From NCBI GenBank assembly GCA_021613535.1, contig CP075497.1, positions 6,696,001 through 6,760,000 of the forward strand: 64,000 bases of DNA, given 5' to 3'. The notes beneath the pieces were generated by a model. The model was not told the origin of the DNA, made no database searches, and was given only the letters and a program-made list of their open reading frames with translations. The DNA is from Adineta vaga (lineage: Eukaryota; Rotifera). Both the position numbers and the translations under genes were made by a program. This document shows positions 39,501-52,049 of the stretch, in pieces. Each line of letters begins with the position of its first letter. The stretch's first letter is position 1.

Positions 39501-40695
39501 TTAATATGAATTATATGTAGAATTACAATTTAATTTCATTAGTATCTCAACAAAGTGTTATAGAAATCCTCATGAATAAAATAGTACGTGAAAGCCGTTT
39601 AAATATTTTTTGATTCATTCTTTACATATTTTCTTTTTATTTCTCAATATCTCTATTGAATTTTTCGAATAGATGTCATATACTTCAAGAAAAAACTTAC
39701 ATTTCTTTTCTTTCTCCTTCATAATCATTCACAGGAACTAAATGTACTTGAAGATTTCGATATGTCATACTGTAAATCAGTGTCATCAGATCAATTTCTG
39801 GTGCAGTACGTGATGGTGATTGACTTGTAAATGTACTGTTCATTGTATTAAAACGTATTGATAAACTATATGGTAATGTATGATGTCCAACTGAGATTCT
39901 TCCCTGTAAAATTTATCAAAACTTTAAAAAAAAGAAAGAATAAAGAAATCAAATCACTTACACGATCAACTTTAATTTCCACGGATGGAAAAAGACTTCG
40001 AAGATAGTTAAGAAAAGTACCTTCATCATTACTTTTCACTGTATTAATGCTTTGAGCATCTTCAATTTTTGGTGATAATCTTTGAAAATAGAAAAATCAT
40101 GTTTGTAATGATATGTTCTAGAAAAACCAAATTATTTTTTATCATTTTACCCATTAATCGATCCTCTTTGCATATCGTCATTCAAATTATTTGTTTCGAT
40201 AATTGTATTGGAACGAATTGGACTAAATATTTGCATATCTAAATGATAGAATTGCATTTTTAAACGTATAGTCGGTTTTTTCTTCGTTTTTGACCAATAA
40301 CGAAATAATAGATAACCATCTTTAACAAATACAAAATAACTTCCAGTTGTGTAATGTAAATTTCTAAACATAATCTTTCCCGAAATGAATGATATTGAAA
40401 ATGAATCAAATTTAATTTGTGATGAATCTTTGAAATAAAATCGTTGTAAAATATATGAGCAGATAATTCCTTGTATGCGTGAATGATATAAGATTAAATA
40501 TAATATCCATATAATTGTTAAAATATAAACAATAACAAGTAATGGAATTTGTTCACGATGAGTTTTGAAATAAGAAGTTATTTCATCTGATATCGCTTCA
40601 AGTGTGGAAGGAGTTGTTGAAATTAAATTCATATCTGTTATGTTTAATGATTTAGGTGGAATCATTGGTATGGTTGGTCGAACTAATGATTGCAT
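24651..40695 (-). CDS. BLTP1: BLTP1 (KIAA1109/Tweek/Csf1) bridge-like lipid transfer protein
   Basis: A 16-kb minus-strand gene with several dozen exons, start ATG at 40693-40695. The N-terminus has a single membrane anchor (VYILTIIWILYLILYHSR) followed by FDSFSISFISGKIMFRNLHY, the chorein-like start of the family. Landmarks in order: YGPWADRQR (39,170), GSWLEAGSIHIPELRINAKL (36,500), SLPKINLCFLQAGLAEDNV-type repeats (34,800), AYFKTKLLLKN (30,240), IRFADGFE-equivalent FCFRFAENF (29,650), LPGVDVDAHYNSK (27,590), the block YNRSLARRLFLGDENL (26,720), and the C-terminal VLQKLGFRHARLTIPKWLQR (24,750). The family forms a rod with a hydrophobic groove that moves phospholipids between ER and other membranes. 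Low-complexity Ser/Asn/Asp linkers, a poly-Asp run and a 39-nt microexon lie between conserved blocks. No frame breaks seen. Exon borders inside are approximate. Confidence 0.95.
30540..30571 (-). repeat. (ATC)n tract coding poly-Asp in BLTP1
   Basis: Tandem GAT codons on the coding strand encode a run of about nine Asp in an acidic linker of BLTP1, following SDDELV and preceding EQDKPTRTPF. Confidence 0.9.
33042..33080 (-). other. 39-nt microexon of BLTP1, likely cassette
   Basis: Acceptor TTATAG and donor GTAAGAATT bound a 39-nt exon that reads QSTGHVNIAFDE in the BLTP1 frame and resembles the QGHVN block of vertebrate BLTP1. Flanking introns are about 259 and 244 nt, against about 55 nt for most introns in the gene. 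Phases match with the exon in or out (FLAQST...DEGETLRRF or FLGETLRRF). Confidence 0.7.
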
Positions 40696-41869
40696 TAGAT
40701 TAGATGAAATATCTTCTTTTTTTCTAAAATACTAAAACAGATGTTTGCTAATTCTGTTCTGTTGCCTTGTTGCAATCTCTGTCTGTCTGTCTGCCTGAAA
40801 TGAGATAGATTTGTATTGGTGTATATTTTAACCACTGATTTCTTATTCGAAAGCGAACTCTGTCGATATTTAAATATGAAAATACTTTTGCTTTCACCTC
40901 ACCGCAGTTAGTTAAGTGGATAATGTAAACAAATTTAATTGCAATTAATTGATAGCTACTTCCGATTGTTGATAATATTGTTTTTTTTCTACTTAAAAGG
41001 ACGATTCAGTCACTCTTGATTTCCCTAGAATTGTAATCATCTCTCACATGACATGAGAAAAGCAACTGGTGATCCTCTTATGAGTATATACTTCATAATT
41101 CACTCACACTTCTGACATAAAATTGAATCTAAGATGTCGTTGAAAAAGCTAAAAACAAACTTGATCTGACTTTCTCTATCAAAGGTCGACAATTCAGTTA
41201 CAGACTCCTGACATTCATTATAAACATATGACAACCATCTTTTCATCAATAATTTTCAAGGTTGAATGAAATCATATCCCATTATTTTCCTAACTCATTC
41301 ATAACTAATTCTCATATTATTACATTGAATCCTATTGATGAACAAAACACCTCCACAGTTTTTGTTCGTTCAAGTAAAAATTGCACCTATTGATTTGATA
41401 AAAAAAAAGCAACTAATCATATCATCCTTAAATCCACTTTTTCTTGCATATAGTCATATCAATTGATGATAAAAATGCGTATTCGTTAATCAGTTATAGT
41501 TTTTTTTTCTTTATCATCCGTATTCGGTTCTCATATGCATACATACACACGCACAAATAAAGAAGAAAATAATGACACTAGTAAAAAAAAGTGAATGAAA
41601 GAAGAAATAAAAGAGAAAGAAAGCGTTTTTCTTTTTGCACACTGTGAGACGGATGCCATCAAGGCTTGTCATTGTGGTTTTTGCGTAAGAAAACCCATAG
41701 ATAGTTGTTTCTCTCTTCTGACTAGATGCACGGGTAGAGTCTATATAGACAATGAAATGTTTTGGTTTAAAACTCTCGGTAAACCAGTACCAATCGATAT
41801 CATATAATAATGGAAGAGAAGAGAGACTGAAATTCATAACCAAATGAACAAATCAATTCAATTTTCTTG
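40696..41869. promoter_or_regulatory. Upstream region of BLTP1 and 3' flank of the RGS gene
   Basis: 1.17 kb with no gene. A TATTTTAG acceptor-like site lies about 30 bp upstream of the BLTP1 ATG, and a short TCTG repeat at about 40779-40795. Frames at 41514-41843 are low-complexity and not supported. Confidence 0.5.
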
Positions 41870-44800
41870 TCAGGATGTTTTCGATGCGATTTCAGTTGTT
41901 GTCCGTCGTTGTACGGGATAAGTCGTACGACGTAGTAGATTTATATATAATTCGGATTTAAGAAAACGTTGATAAGAATCTTTTTCCATTAAACCTTGAA
42001 TACGTCTTTGAGCACGATCGAATGTTTCCAATGGAGGATTATCAATATTGGCTATTGTTGACATACGAGTTTCAGTATCAAGATTCACCTGCAGAAAGAT
42101 TTTCATCGTTATGATTATGTTTTATATTAAATTTGATGAAAAGATATTTACCTGTTTTGGGGCACCAATAGCAATAAAATCCATATAGATTTTTTTTGCT
42201 TTTCCAGATCGTTTTGGTTCTTTACAATTTCGAAAATCGTCACATGCTAGCCAAAATTCAAGATTTTCTTCACTGAATTCTGTTCGTAAGAAAGCACGAA
42301 ATAAAGCTTGTCCATCTAGCAAAAAATCAAAATCGATTTTATTAAATCGAAGAAGAAGAAACAAAAATCTTAATTTTACATCGATGTCGAAGAAGTGCAT
42401 CAAATGATTCTTCCCATAGTTGAACATCTTCACGTGATGGTATAAGACTTTTTTCTGAAAGAGTTGCTTCGGTTGTACGACGTCGAATTAAATTAGCTGC
42501 ACGTGATTTGAAATCTTTAGCTCTAAAGAAGAAAAAAAATAATCAATCGTTGATTTAGAATATAGAGAATTTCCATACATGATTGCTGCTTTTGATTTCT
42601 TCTTCTTTGTCATCTCTGTTGTTGATGAATTACTTATTGCAGATACACGATTGTTTGAATCGTCGTCTTCACTAACGTATGTCGTGTGTTCCTAAAACAA
42701 AAAGCAAATAGATAGATATATCGATCTTCGTTACTTCTTTTTCTTTCTACTCAAGTTTCATTTCATCATCTACACTATACAATAATATGAAGATGCTCGT
42801 CTAAACAATCTCTAGTATAACCATCATACATCTTAAGTGATGATGACTGTAGTGATCGATATAGTCTATTGCATTTCTTTTCTCGCTTCTATTGTATTTT
42901 TATAGCTATCTTCAAGAGAAAGAAAGAATACGAGAGCGAAACATTGAACATATACATCGACGTCATCACTAGTCTCTACATTTCTTTTTGCCTATCATAT
43001 GTAATAAGACTCGCGAATGACGTCATTCTATTGCTCATCTACTATGCATTTCCTTCTTCTTTTTTTCCCTATCTGATTCTTGTACATGTATAGATTCGTT
43101 TCTGTTCATCGTTCAGCAACAAAAAATTATGAATATCTGTACAATGTTGATGTCTTAGAGACTTTTCTTTTTGTTTTTAAATATTACTTAATTTCATGAG
43201 AAAAAAAACTAGTAATTTATTACAGAATCCATTAGTTAATCATATAAGTGCTACACAAAGAAAGTTTGTACTTACAATAGAATTGAATATATAGAAAAAA
43301 AAGGAAATGACTATACTTTTCTATTGACTATGAAATAACTCTTACAAATAAAAAAATCCATTTCTGACTTAACTATATACAAGAGAATAATAGTTTCTTG
43401 TTTCCTATCAGTAACTACACGTATGCGAACATAATATCTTTTGTAAGCACTGAGTTTTTTTCTTCTTCTAAAACTACCATTAGAAACTCAAGTGATTTAT
43501 TTTTCAAATAGGAAAGATATCATGAATACTCATGTAAAGTATCAATGTAATAAGTAATCATACTTCTAACTTCCATCAAGCATACAAAATTCTATTAAAC
43601 TTACTAAAAATCAAACGCACTGCATTTGCGTGAATGTTTTTCATGAATTATTATTTATTCAGTGAATCAGATCCAAAATAAACTAAATCAATGTCTTTAA
43701 ATACTATGAATACAGATTGAAAGAGGGAGAGAGAGAGAAAACAACAAATTATTCACCTGAAATTCATTTTGAGACGATAAAATATATAGCAAAAGGAAAG
43801 TTGTTTATTCAAAATGAAAAGAAAATGTTTACTAGAAAAAAGAAGAAGAAAAGCTTCGCTTTTTTTCTGTTATAAAGAACTAAATGAGAATCCTTACGGC
43901 CGTTTTCTTATTATTCTTAGAAATTTTCTAAGCAGATTATTTTACAAGAAAAATAACATCAAACAAGCTAATGCATCAAGTGTCGAAAAATTTGACTTCA
44001 ATATAGATTACCTTTTGTCGATGAAGAATATCATCAGGACTACGCGAACGTAAGTTATGAAAAGGTTTAAGTTGATTGATTGTTGTTGCTGAACGTGCAC
44101 GATAGAAAGGTAATAAGGATGACATTTAAATCTCTCAATGTGTTTCCAGCACACAATAGAAGAAATCGAAGATGTGAAACATATACAAATGTAAGAACGT
44201 CGACCTGCGACGACAATTGTCTCTACCACTCAATTCTTAACTATTGATCATTTGTGTGATGTATGTGTAGCTATGTGAATATGAAATGGTGATGATGATG
44301 ATGATGATGACGATGACGACGATGTCAGTAACACAGAAAAGAAAGAAGTACCACTATAATGCAGAAGACTAGACGTTCTCTCGCATTCATATACAAAAAA
44401 AAGAACAACAACAAACGGCATGCTGCACTATGTTCTCTCGTTCTTCCTGCAAAGGGAATTAAAAACTTATGGGGGTGTGCGATTAGATGAAAACTCGATG
44501 AGAAGTAAGCAAAAAAAAGAAAAGAAAGCGAATAGACAGAAGAAAGTATATTTATTTGAGAAAAAAGAGAACGATCTCTGAAGAAGTTGACACATGTAAT
44601 CGATTGATACATTTTGTCAATATGAAAACGAGAAAAGTGCAGAGATGAAATACATGCACAAGAAAAAAAAGTAGAAGAACGTCGCAATAGTTTATAATGA
44701 TTATCATCATTGTGTTGTTTTCATCGTTCTTTTCTTCTTCTTCTTTTTTTTCTTCCCTTGTTGTTTGCCCGAGGGCAATAAGCAACAAAAAAAAACTACT

Positions 44801-47800
44801 ACATCATTTCAGGGACCGGAAATAGGACACCATAGTCTCAATTGAAAACAATCTAAGAATGAAGCCGATTAACTTGACAGTCAATGCATGATTCTCATCA
44901 ATATCGTCTTCGCTTCCGTTATTTATTTATAAGATATTTCAAACATGAAATCTATGCTTATTCTAGAGCGAAGAAAAGCACACGAATAAAAATTTCCTAA
45001 TTAAATTAAACGAAAACTTATGTCTTATTTAGTTTTTAATCCAAATGTGTGATTTTCCTTTTAACGATGAATTACCAATCGAGACAATAGGAATATTTTA
45101 ACTAATGATATCTGTCTATCAATCAGATATTTGACATCAATAATGAGACAATAACATGGTTTTGAAGGTTATCAGCATCTATCTGACAAAATGTCATATA
45201 GAAGAAAAAAATTTGCTTACCGATCTTATTTGACTAGTTGTTGCTGTTGTTTGTTGTTGATGTGACGATGATGATGATGATGATGTTTGTTCTGTTGGTG
45301 CTGTACTCATTTCACTTTTACTTCGAGGTAAAGCTCTTTGTTGCAAATCAAGCCGATTATCAAACGAGTTCTTACGCATTTCAGGCGAAGGATTTGATTG
45401 TCTTCCATGAGATAAAGATAAATAGTGTTCATATAAAGCCATTTCTTCTGAATCATCAATACTTGATGTACCACTTATCGAAAACTCGGGTGCACTTGAT
45501 GCTGTACTCCTAGTCATAGTAGATGATGATGATGAAAACATCGGTAAAGTAGTTAACAAAGGAGTTTTAAGAAACGAAGATGATGATGATGATGATGGAA
45601 CGGATTCCGATGATAAATCCATTTGAGATGAACGTGTCGTTATCGATGGTTGTTGAACAGTTACTTTAACGCGTGGTGTTAATGTCACCGGAGACGAAGT
45701 TGAAGAAGTATTTGAGTTCGATGTCGGAGATTTCGTATTTAAATTACATTTAATAACATAATGTGACAATGGTGTTGTAGGTTTTGTTGTCGCTGATGAT
45801 AAACCATAGAGTGAATCTGTCGAATTTTCTTCATGTCCAAATGATCGAGATATTTCAGAGAAAGCACCTGAACTTGATGCATTGGAATCTTTTCGAGGTA
45901 ATAAAGATGATATTGATGATGAAGGTAATTTACCATCGATAGAAGGTGGAATTAGAGTCGATGATGTGACCATGGCACTATTGCCACTTGGAAGAGTTAC
46001 GGAATGGGGTTTCGGCGCCGTCGTTGTTCCGATTGTTTTTGACGTAGATAATAATAAAGAAGATACTCGATTTGACGGACTTGTATGTGGTGAACGAACA
46101 CTTTTACTTGTACTATCGTGATCAGTTTGAACACCCTAATAATATATGTATATATATATATATATATCGACAGACAGATAAGTGAATAAACTGAATCTGA
46201 CTTAAGAATAAAGAAAAGTAATGTGCATGTGTCTCTTGTGTACGCACTTTGTCTCCAATGAAGATACGATTATATTAGAAAGGAAAACGAATGCAATAGT
46301 TTGACGTCACAGTTCTGTTCTGTTTCTTCCAATGATGATTATTGGCTAAAAAAACTATCTCTTCATTCAGCAATCGAATACAGACTAAGCACTCGCGCGC
46401 GTATGTATATAATCTATGTTGGCTTTTCTTTTATACGCTCATTCTCTTTTCTCAACGACGTCATCGTCGACCGCGCGACGGACAATCGACGTCACATGTA
46501 AGCCCATCAATGGAAAGAAATCAAACCATTTGCTTACATACATATATATATATATGTATGTATATAAAGATATATTAACGTGCACCAGGACGAGCGAACA
46601 AGGTCTCTCGTTTTCTTTTCCGTTAGTTCTAATCGTCCTACATGTAGTGACGTCAATAAGAAATCGTTACATGTTGTTCAACAAATGACGTAAAAACTCT
46701 AATAATAATTATAGCATAAGTTTTCCTCATTTATAAATAAAAAAAGGAAAGACAGAAAGGCAGATAGCATCTGCATGAACAAATTTACGAAGATTTCATC
46801 AGATAAATAATTATAGTGGAAAAGGAAAACTGGAGCTAAAAGTAACACTCCCTAATACACAAGAACATAACTATTCTTGTCATTCTATTCAATTGAATAA
46901 ATTGTAAAGAACGTGTACATTGTTCATCCTATGTGGGTGTATGTTAGTTTTCTTCTTTTTCTAACAAATAGAAGACGTAGGTTGGTTTTGTTTATCCTTG
47001 TTACATTATTGTCATTAGTCGAATAAAAAAAAGTTCTTCTAGTTTAACATACATAAGCTAATGATAGGAAATATGACAACCTTGATTTTGAAGGAAAGAC
47101 AATGTCTAATGATGAACTAGTGAAGAAAAAGTATGAGGAAATGTTTCTCTTTCTAGAAAAAAAAACAATAACACTCGTTTTCATTAAGTTAATTTCCAAC
47201 TATACATATGGATTAATTATAACACGAAAAAAAAACATCATTTTCTGAAAGAAATTTGAGAAGAACTCTACCTTTAGGCATTCGTTTGGATGATAATATT
47301 CTTGTAATCTAGCATGGATAGATTTGGAAATCATTTATGAGAAGACAAAAAAAAAGCCGAAGAAAACATGCATATGTGAGATTTGATACTCTCCTTTCGC
47401 GCTAATCATAATCATAGACAGACGTTATCTTGGGAGAACATTTCAAAAATAAGCGTCTGATTTGTATATATACCATAATTATTGATGACGTAGGCATATA
47501 CTAATGACATTTCCACACAATTGCATTTACGTGTTCGATAGATTTCACCAGAAATCTTCTTTATTACTACGGAATAAAATAATGTAAAAATAACAAAGAT
47601 ACGTAATATCTCAATTATCGAATATTCAAGAAATTTCTTTTTTAATAAAAATTCGCATTCAATATATAAAACTCAATAATCACTTTGCTTATCATAATCT
47701 TTTTTTTCCTACTAAATTTTTAGTCATCAAAAGGTCATCGATGACAAGTAGATTTGAAAATAGGTCAACATAATCTTTTTTCACATTTCTGTTCGACAAA

Positions 47801-48679
47801 GTAGTTCAAAATTGATTACAATTACAATGAATATATTCGATTTGCAAAAACAAAATCAAGTTTTTCTCGAACAACTAGTTTTCTCATACGATCTTTATAA
47901 ATTCATCGAATAAGTAAATAAAATTACTGTCTTTTAGTTTAAATTGCTACTTACAAATACCATCATTTTCCGCTTAATTCCATCAATCTACTCATCATCG
48001 CTAATAACACAATGAAAGACAGAAAAATCTTCTATAACGAAACGCATAGATATATTTATATGTATGTGCGTGTGTGTGTTGCACTGCATATTTTGAAAAA
48101 CAACAAATAATCTAGCAATAATTATTATCAATGATCTCCTGGAACATGAGAAAGAAAATAATCGACCTACATATTTATAGAAATCCATACATCTTTCTTA
48201 GAAGAGAAAAAAATAAAGAAATATCTTTTGGTCTTTGATGAGATGACGTATGTATTAATTGCAGATTGATCAAGAAAATGTCCAATGTAGGGGGTGCCAA
48301 TTTTCTCGTCGATGTGCGTGATTTGACCTTGTCATGTTTTGTATGCACTGATGAATAGATAGAGAATCTCAAAGAAATGACGTATATCCTTGCTTTTTCA
48401 TCTCTGATCGCTATTTTAGTCTCATTCTTTCTCTCGATCTCTGCTTATACGGTTCATCCGATCGAAATAAATGATTGAACAAACAAGTAAATAAGTATTA
48501 TCTCTGAAGGTTTTCTCACAATATAATTAAACAAAGAATATGTTACTTACAGAATCTTCTCCTGTCGATGTTTCACGTCGTTTATGATTCATTGTAAAAT
48601 TGGATGACATGATCGAAAGATAAGCTGTATTAGAATTTGATGTTGTCGATTTTTTCTTATTAATCACATGTGTTGTCAT
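41870..48679 (-). CDS. R4-type regulator of G-protein signalling (RGS3/RGS4-like)
   Basis: Long form: exon 1 from ATG 48677-48679 ([10 protein letters not shown], 43 codons, to about 48551), exon 2 at 46135-45221 (305 codons, Ser/Thr-rich, disordered), then exons from 42691 to the TGA at 41870-41872, all in matching phase 0 at the long introns. The C-terminus is a complete RGS domain: [62 protein letters not shown], then [20 protein letters not shown] and [10 protein letters not shown]. Asn in EENLEFW and the DSYxRFLKS block are the Galpha contact residues of the family. RGS domains speed GTP hydrolysis by Gi/Gq alpha subunits at the plasma membrane. The RGS box is nearest to RGS3/4/8. A second first exon at 44012-44125 gives a short form. 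Confidence 0.88.
44012..44125 (-). CDS. Alternative first exon of the RGS gene (short isoform start)
   Basis: A 38-codon exon begins at ATG 44123-44125 ([18 protein letters not shown], then [20 protein letters not shown]) and ends at a GTAATC donor in phase 0, fitting the phase-0 acceptor of the exon at 42691. The codon directly before the ATG is an in-frame TAA, so this is a true start and cannot be read through from upstream exons. An internal promoter within the long intron (42692-45220) is therefore likely. The basic, Arg-rich N-terminus could favour membrane binding, as in short R4 RGS proteins (inference). Confidence 0.6.
44286..44316. repeat. (GAT)n/(GAC)n microsatellite in RGS intron
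   Basis: Tandem GAT units passing into GAC units, about 160 bp upstream of the short-isoform ATG. Confidence 0.85.
44765..44778. promoter_or_regulatory. AP-2-like palindrome TTGCCCGAGGGCAA
   Basis: A 14-base inverted repeat with a GCCC-GA-GGGC core, about 640 bp upstream of the short-isoform RGS start. GCCNNNGGC is the AP-2 consensus in animals. Use here is inferred. Confidence 0.35.
46141..46168. repeat. (TA)n microsatellite
   Basis: TA-rich run just inside the intron upstream of RGS exon 2 (acceptor at 46136-46137). Confidence 0.85.
46302..46693. promoter_or_regulatory. Cluster of five CRE/ATF-like sites in the first RGS intron
   Basis: Full TGACGTCA octamers at 46302-46309 and 46648-46655, near matches CGACGTCA at 46456-46463 and 46487-46494, and TGACGTAA at 46686-46693. 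The stretch is also less AT-rich than its surroundings (CGCGCGCG-type tracts near 46390 and 46470). It looks like an intronic enhancer or promoter responsive to a CREB/ATF bZIP factor. This is sequence inference. Confidence 0.5.
46536..46561. repeat. 26-base perfect TA-rich palindrome
   Basis: ACATACATATATA followed by its exact reverse complement. It can form a cruciform or, if transcribed, a hairpin. It sits among the CRE-like sites of the RGS intron, and is probably microsatellite-derived. Confidence 0.6.
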
Positions 48680-51600
48680 CTTTTTCAATTGATTTCTTAT
48701 TGAAATAATCCCATTTCTTTTATTTCATATTCTTTATTATTCAATGCACGTCAACAAAAATCTAAACATTTCCAAATTTCAGCAATTGTTTCGTCGTTTT
48801 AAATCTATAGATAGAATATAAAACAATAACAACAACAACAACAACAACATAGAATCAAAATTATTTCCCTAAGCTCACGCCTCCCTTCGTATAGGTATGG
48901 AGTTAGAAGAATTAAATGCGTAGGTAGGTAATTGTATCTTACGGACAAATCACATCGTATAATATAATCCTAGTATTGACATCCTCCCACTCTATATTGT
49001 TTAGAAACTACTAATACTATTAATTTCACTTGTAGCTAAAGTATCTGAACAATCAATGTATGTTTAATGAAAAAGGCATTGATGCATTAAAATAGAACTA
49101 AATTGATGGTTATTCTATTAACAAAAGGTATTTTTCTTTTTTCTTTTGTCAAGCACGTACGAACTGTCTTGTTCTTTATTCTTAAGCATTATATGTAGAA
49201 ACATGTTGATGAGAAAAAAAAACTAAAAATCTATTTTCTCAAGTCGATTCAAACATCCGTTTGCCGCCTCTCTAGAAATATAACTCATGATAACTAGCTT
49301 GAATGATAGTTATGTTAGACAAAGGAAAAGAGTTTTTCCTTTTTCTATATAATTTGATATGAAACGAAGTAAGTAAGAAAGAAAGAAAAAAAATCAAAAG
49401 AATGCCGAAGAGATTTTTGGGATCTATTTTCTTTTTTTTTCTCGATCAACTAATGCACTCAGAGAATAGTTAATTGAAATCACAAGACTAATATTAGATT
49501 TATAATTTAAGATACTATTAATATTTTCTTTTAAAAGACGATAAAAAGAAAAGAAGAAATTAAACCAACCGTATTTACGAAAAAATATATTTAAATATTG
49601 AATAAAACGATCATAACAGAATGTTTGTTTTAGTATGTTGAATGACGAGTAATCTAAACGTATTTCAAACGTTTTTTTACGACTCTACTCTTCACGTTTC
49701 ATCTGTGTTAGATTGTCGTCGAATCGCTAAATATCGTATTGCTATTTCTTCTTCGTCTTCTATTTTTTTTTTGTATAGAAAAAAGAAAAAAAGAATAGAA
49801 AAACGCACAAGCTGCGTACGTCAATGTTCGTATTCATATGAAAACAACACAATATTTCTTTTTGTACACCCACTAACATACGACACGATCATCAAAATGT
49901 ATTCGATTATAACGAATAATTTTCTGTTTAATATTTATCGAATAGAATAACTAATCACGTAAACAGGAAGATTAATTACCATAAAATAACACAAACTTCT
50001 GATTAGAGAACAATTCAACATTAAGATATGATCTACATATTTCTAAATCGTTCGTTTTCATATGAGTCAAATTTAACTTCCTACTTAATCATGTGCTGTC
50101 TCACTAGCTATAAAAAGCATGTCTTCCGCCGTTCTCTCTCTTTCTTTTTTGTGTTATATCAAGAATGACAAGTGCATCAACTTATTTTACTAAATGCTGA
50201 CAACTTCCTTCAATTGCGCGTGATTTTATTCTTAGTATTACTAATCTTCTATTTAATCGTTGGAAGAGAATAGATTTTTGTCGACATGATAATCTACTTA
50301 CTAGATTTTGATATTCGTGCATGATTTAATCGATTAAATTAATGAAAATAATTAAATGGAAGTTTGTCAACGATTAGAAAAAAGAAATTCTAAATAGCAA
50401 AACGTTAGTTTACCTTTGTATATTTATTTCTCATTCAATAGTGTCAGAATGTGTAAAAATGCAAAGCATGAAAACAAATTTGTTGTGTACATTAAACGAG
50501 ACAAAATATTGACGATGCAATCGACCATAAATTGTATCTGTTATAAAGGGAAAAGAAGGGAAAAAAAAGAAATTCTGTTTTATTATACTAGATTGTGTAG
50601 GTGGATGTCTATAAGTTTAGAAAAAAAAAGAAAGAAAATTTCAAGTGACACTTCGATTTATTCATTTCCTTGAACAAATTATGTCAGATGGTCAATACTT
50701 CGAATAAAAGACATCAAATTTTATATGTTTTCTTTTTATCGAATTTTTGCTAATTATTTGAGATTCAAGGTAGTGATAATTGGGTGTGTCACTATAGATG
50801 GTATCTATATTTTATTTATAGATAGTTGAAATAGTACAAAGAGAAATGTTATATAAATATTTATATATATATGGAATAATAATTAATAAGGAATAGAAAT
50901 GTCTTCGACGATTAATTAAGGAGTAATCATCGAACATGAACATAATCTTTTCCTAATTGGATAGGTAGCTTTTTTTATCACGGAAAAGGTATTAAACTAA
51001 GCACTTTATTACAAAAGAAAATGCATGTTTGTCAATTAGGTTTTTTCTCATGAGAATTATCGAGTTATAACTTGAGTTCTCTTAATCATGATCTACTGAT
51101 ATATCGACTTCAAGGTCATTAGTGGCTAAAACTATGTTGTTTATCATGAACAAGAATTAATTAGTTTTTAATAATCTTGTTCAGTATTCAAGTGATGAGA
51201 TAAAGTTCAAGAGCAAATATATATGAATGATTGATCGTTATAGATGAATAAAAAAGTGTAAAAGAATGATAGAGATTTTTCTTTCTATATGATGTATGAT
51301 CTAAATCATTGATTTCATTTTTTACGACGTAAATAGAAATAAAATTTTGTTTTATCAATGTTAGAGAATCTATTCTTCTTCACTATCTGAAGGAGTAATG
51401 TAAAAAGAAAAGGAGTAGATAAGTGTTTGACTGAAAGATATATATTCTAATTTTGATTCAACAGCATTCTTAAAAAGTTTTCATTTTTGTTGTTGAAAAC
51501 TTAAAACAAAAAAGAACTTAGTTTTGTTGACATAATCTTTTCAATGTTTCATCTCGTTATCGCATAGAGACATGTCATTCTACAAGAAAGTATTCAACGA

Positions 51601-52049
51601 GTGTAAAATGAAGGTAATTCAAGTGATTAAATTTTAATTTGCTAAGTAACTAGAAAACACGCTCATTTAAGATTATATGTCTATCAAGGTTGATACTGTG
51701 AATAGAATTTTTTCAGTTTGTTTCACAATTTATCTTTTGTAATAGATAGAAAATAGTGAAATATGTACAGAAGCACATCAGTCTTTTTTGTAAGTTTGAA
51801 ACGAGTGCAGTGCATACATGAAATATATATATATATTTTGATAAGCAGGAAGAATGGAAACTTTCAGAAGAGAAATGTTTTTACAAGATGTTCGTATCCA
51901 TCCTACTCATTACATATGAAAGCAATGGCAATGAATAGGAACATTTTCTGCCATATATTAAAATCATTATTCAATGTCACACCAGATGTAGTATATGTGA
52001 TTCCTCGTGAGTAACATGTTGTTTGTTTTAAATCAATATAATCAGATAC
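48680..52049. other. Gene-poor 3.4-kb region upstream of the RGS gene
   Basis: No coding gene or RNA was recognised. An (AAC)n microsatellite lies at about 48825-48849. The rest is AT-rich with many homopolymer runs. Open frames (for example 49642-49950, 50416-50673, 51763-52014) lack domains, signal peptides or exon structure. It holds the RGS promoter and, at the right end, the 3' flank of the monooxygenase pseudogene. Confidence 0.55.

Noticed and set aside
43756-43785. Possible third RGS first exon reading MNF before a GTGAAT donor
   Set aside because: Its donor phase does not fit the phase-0 acceptor at 42691, so the RGS frame would be lost.
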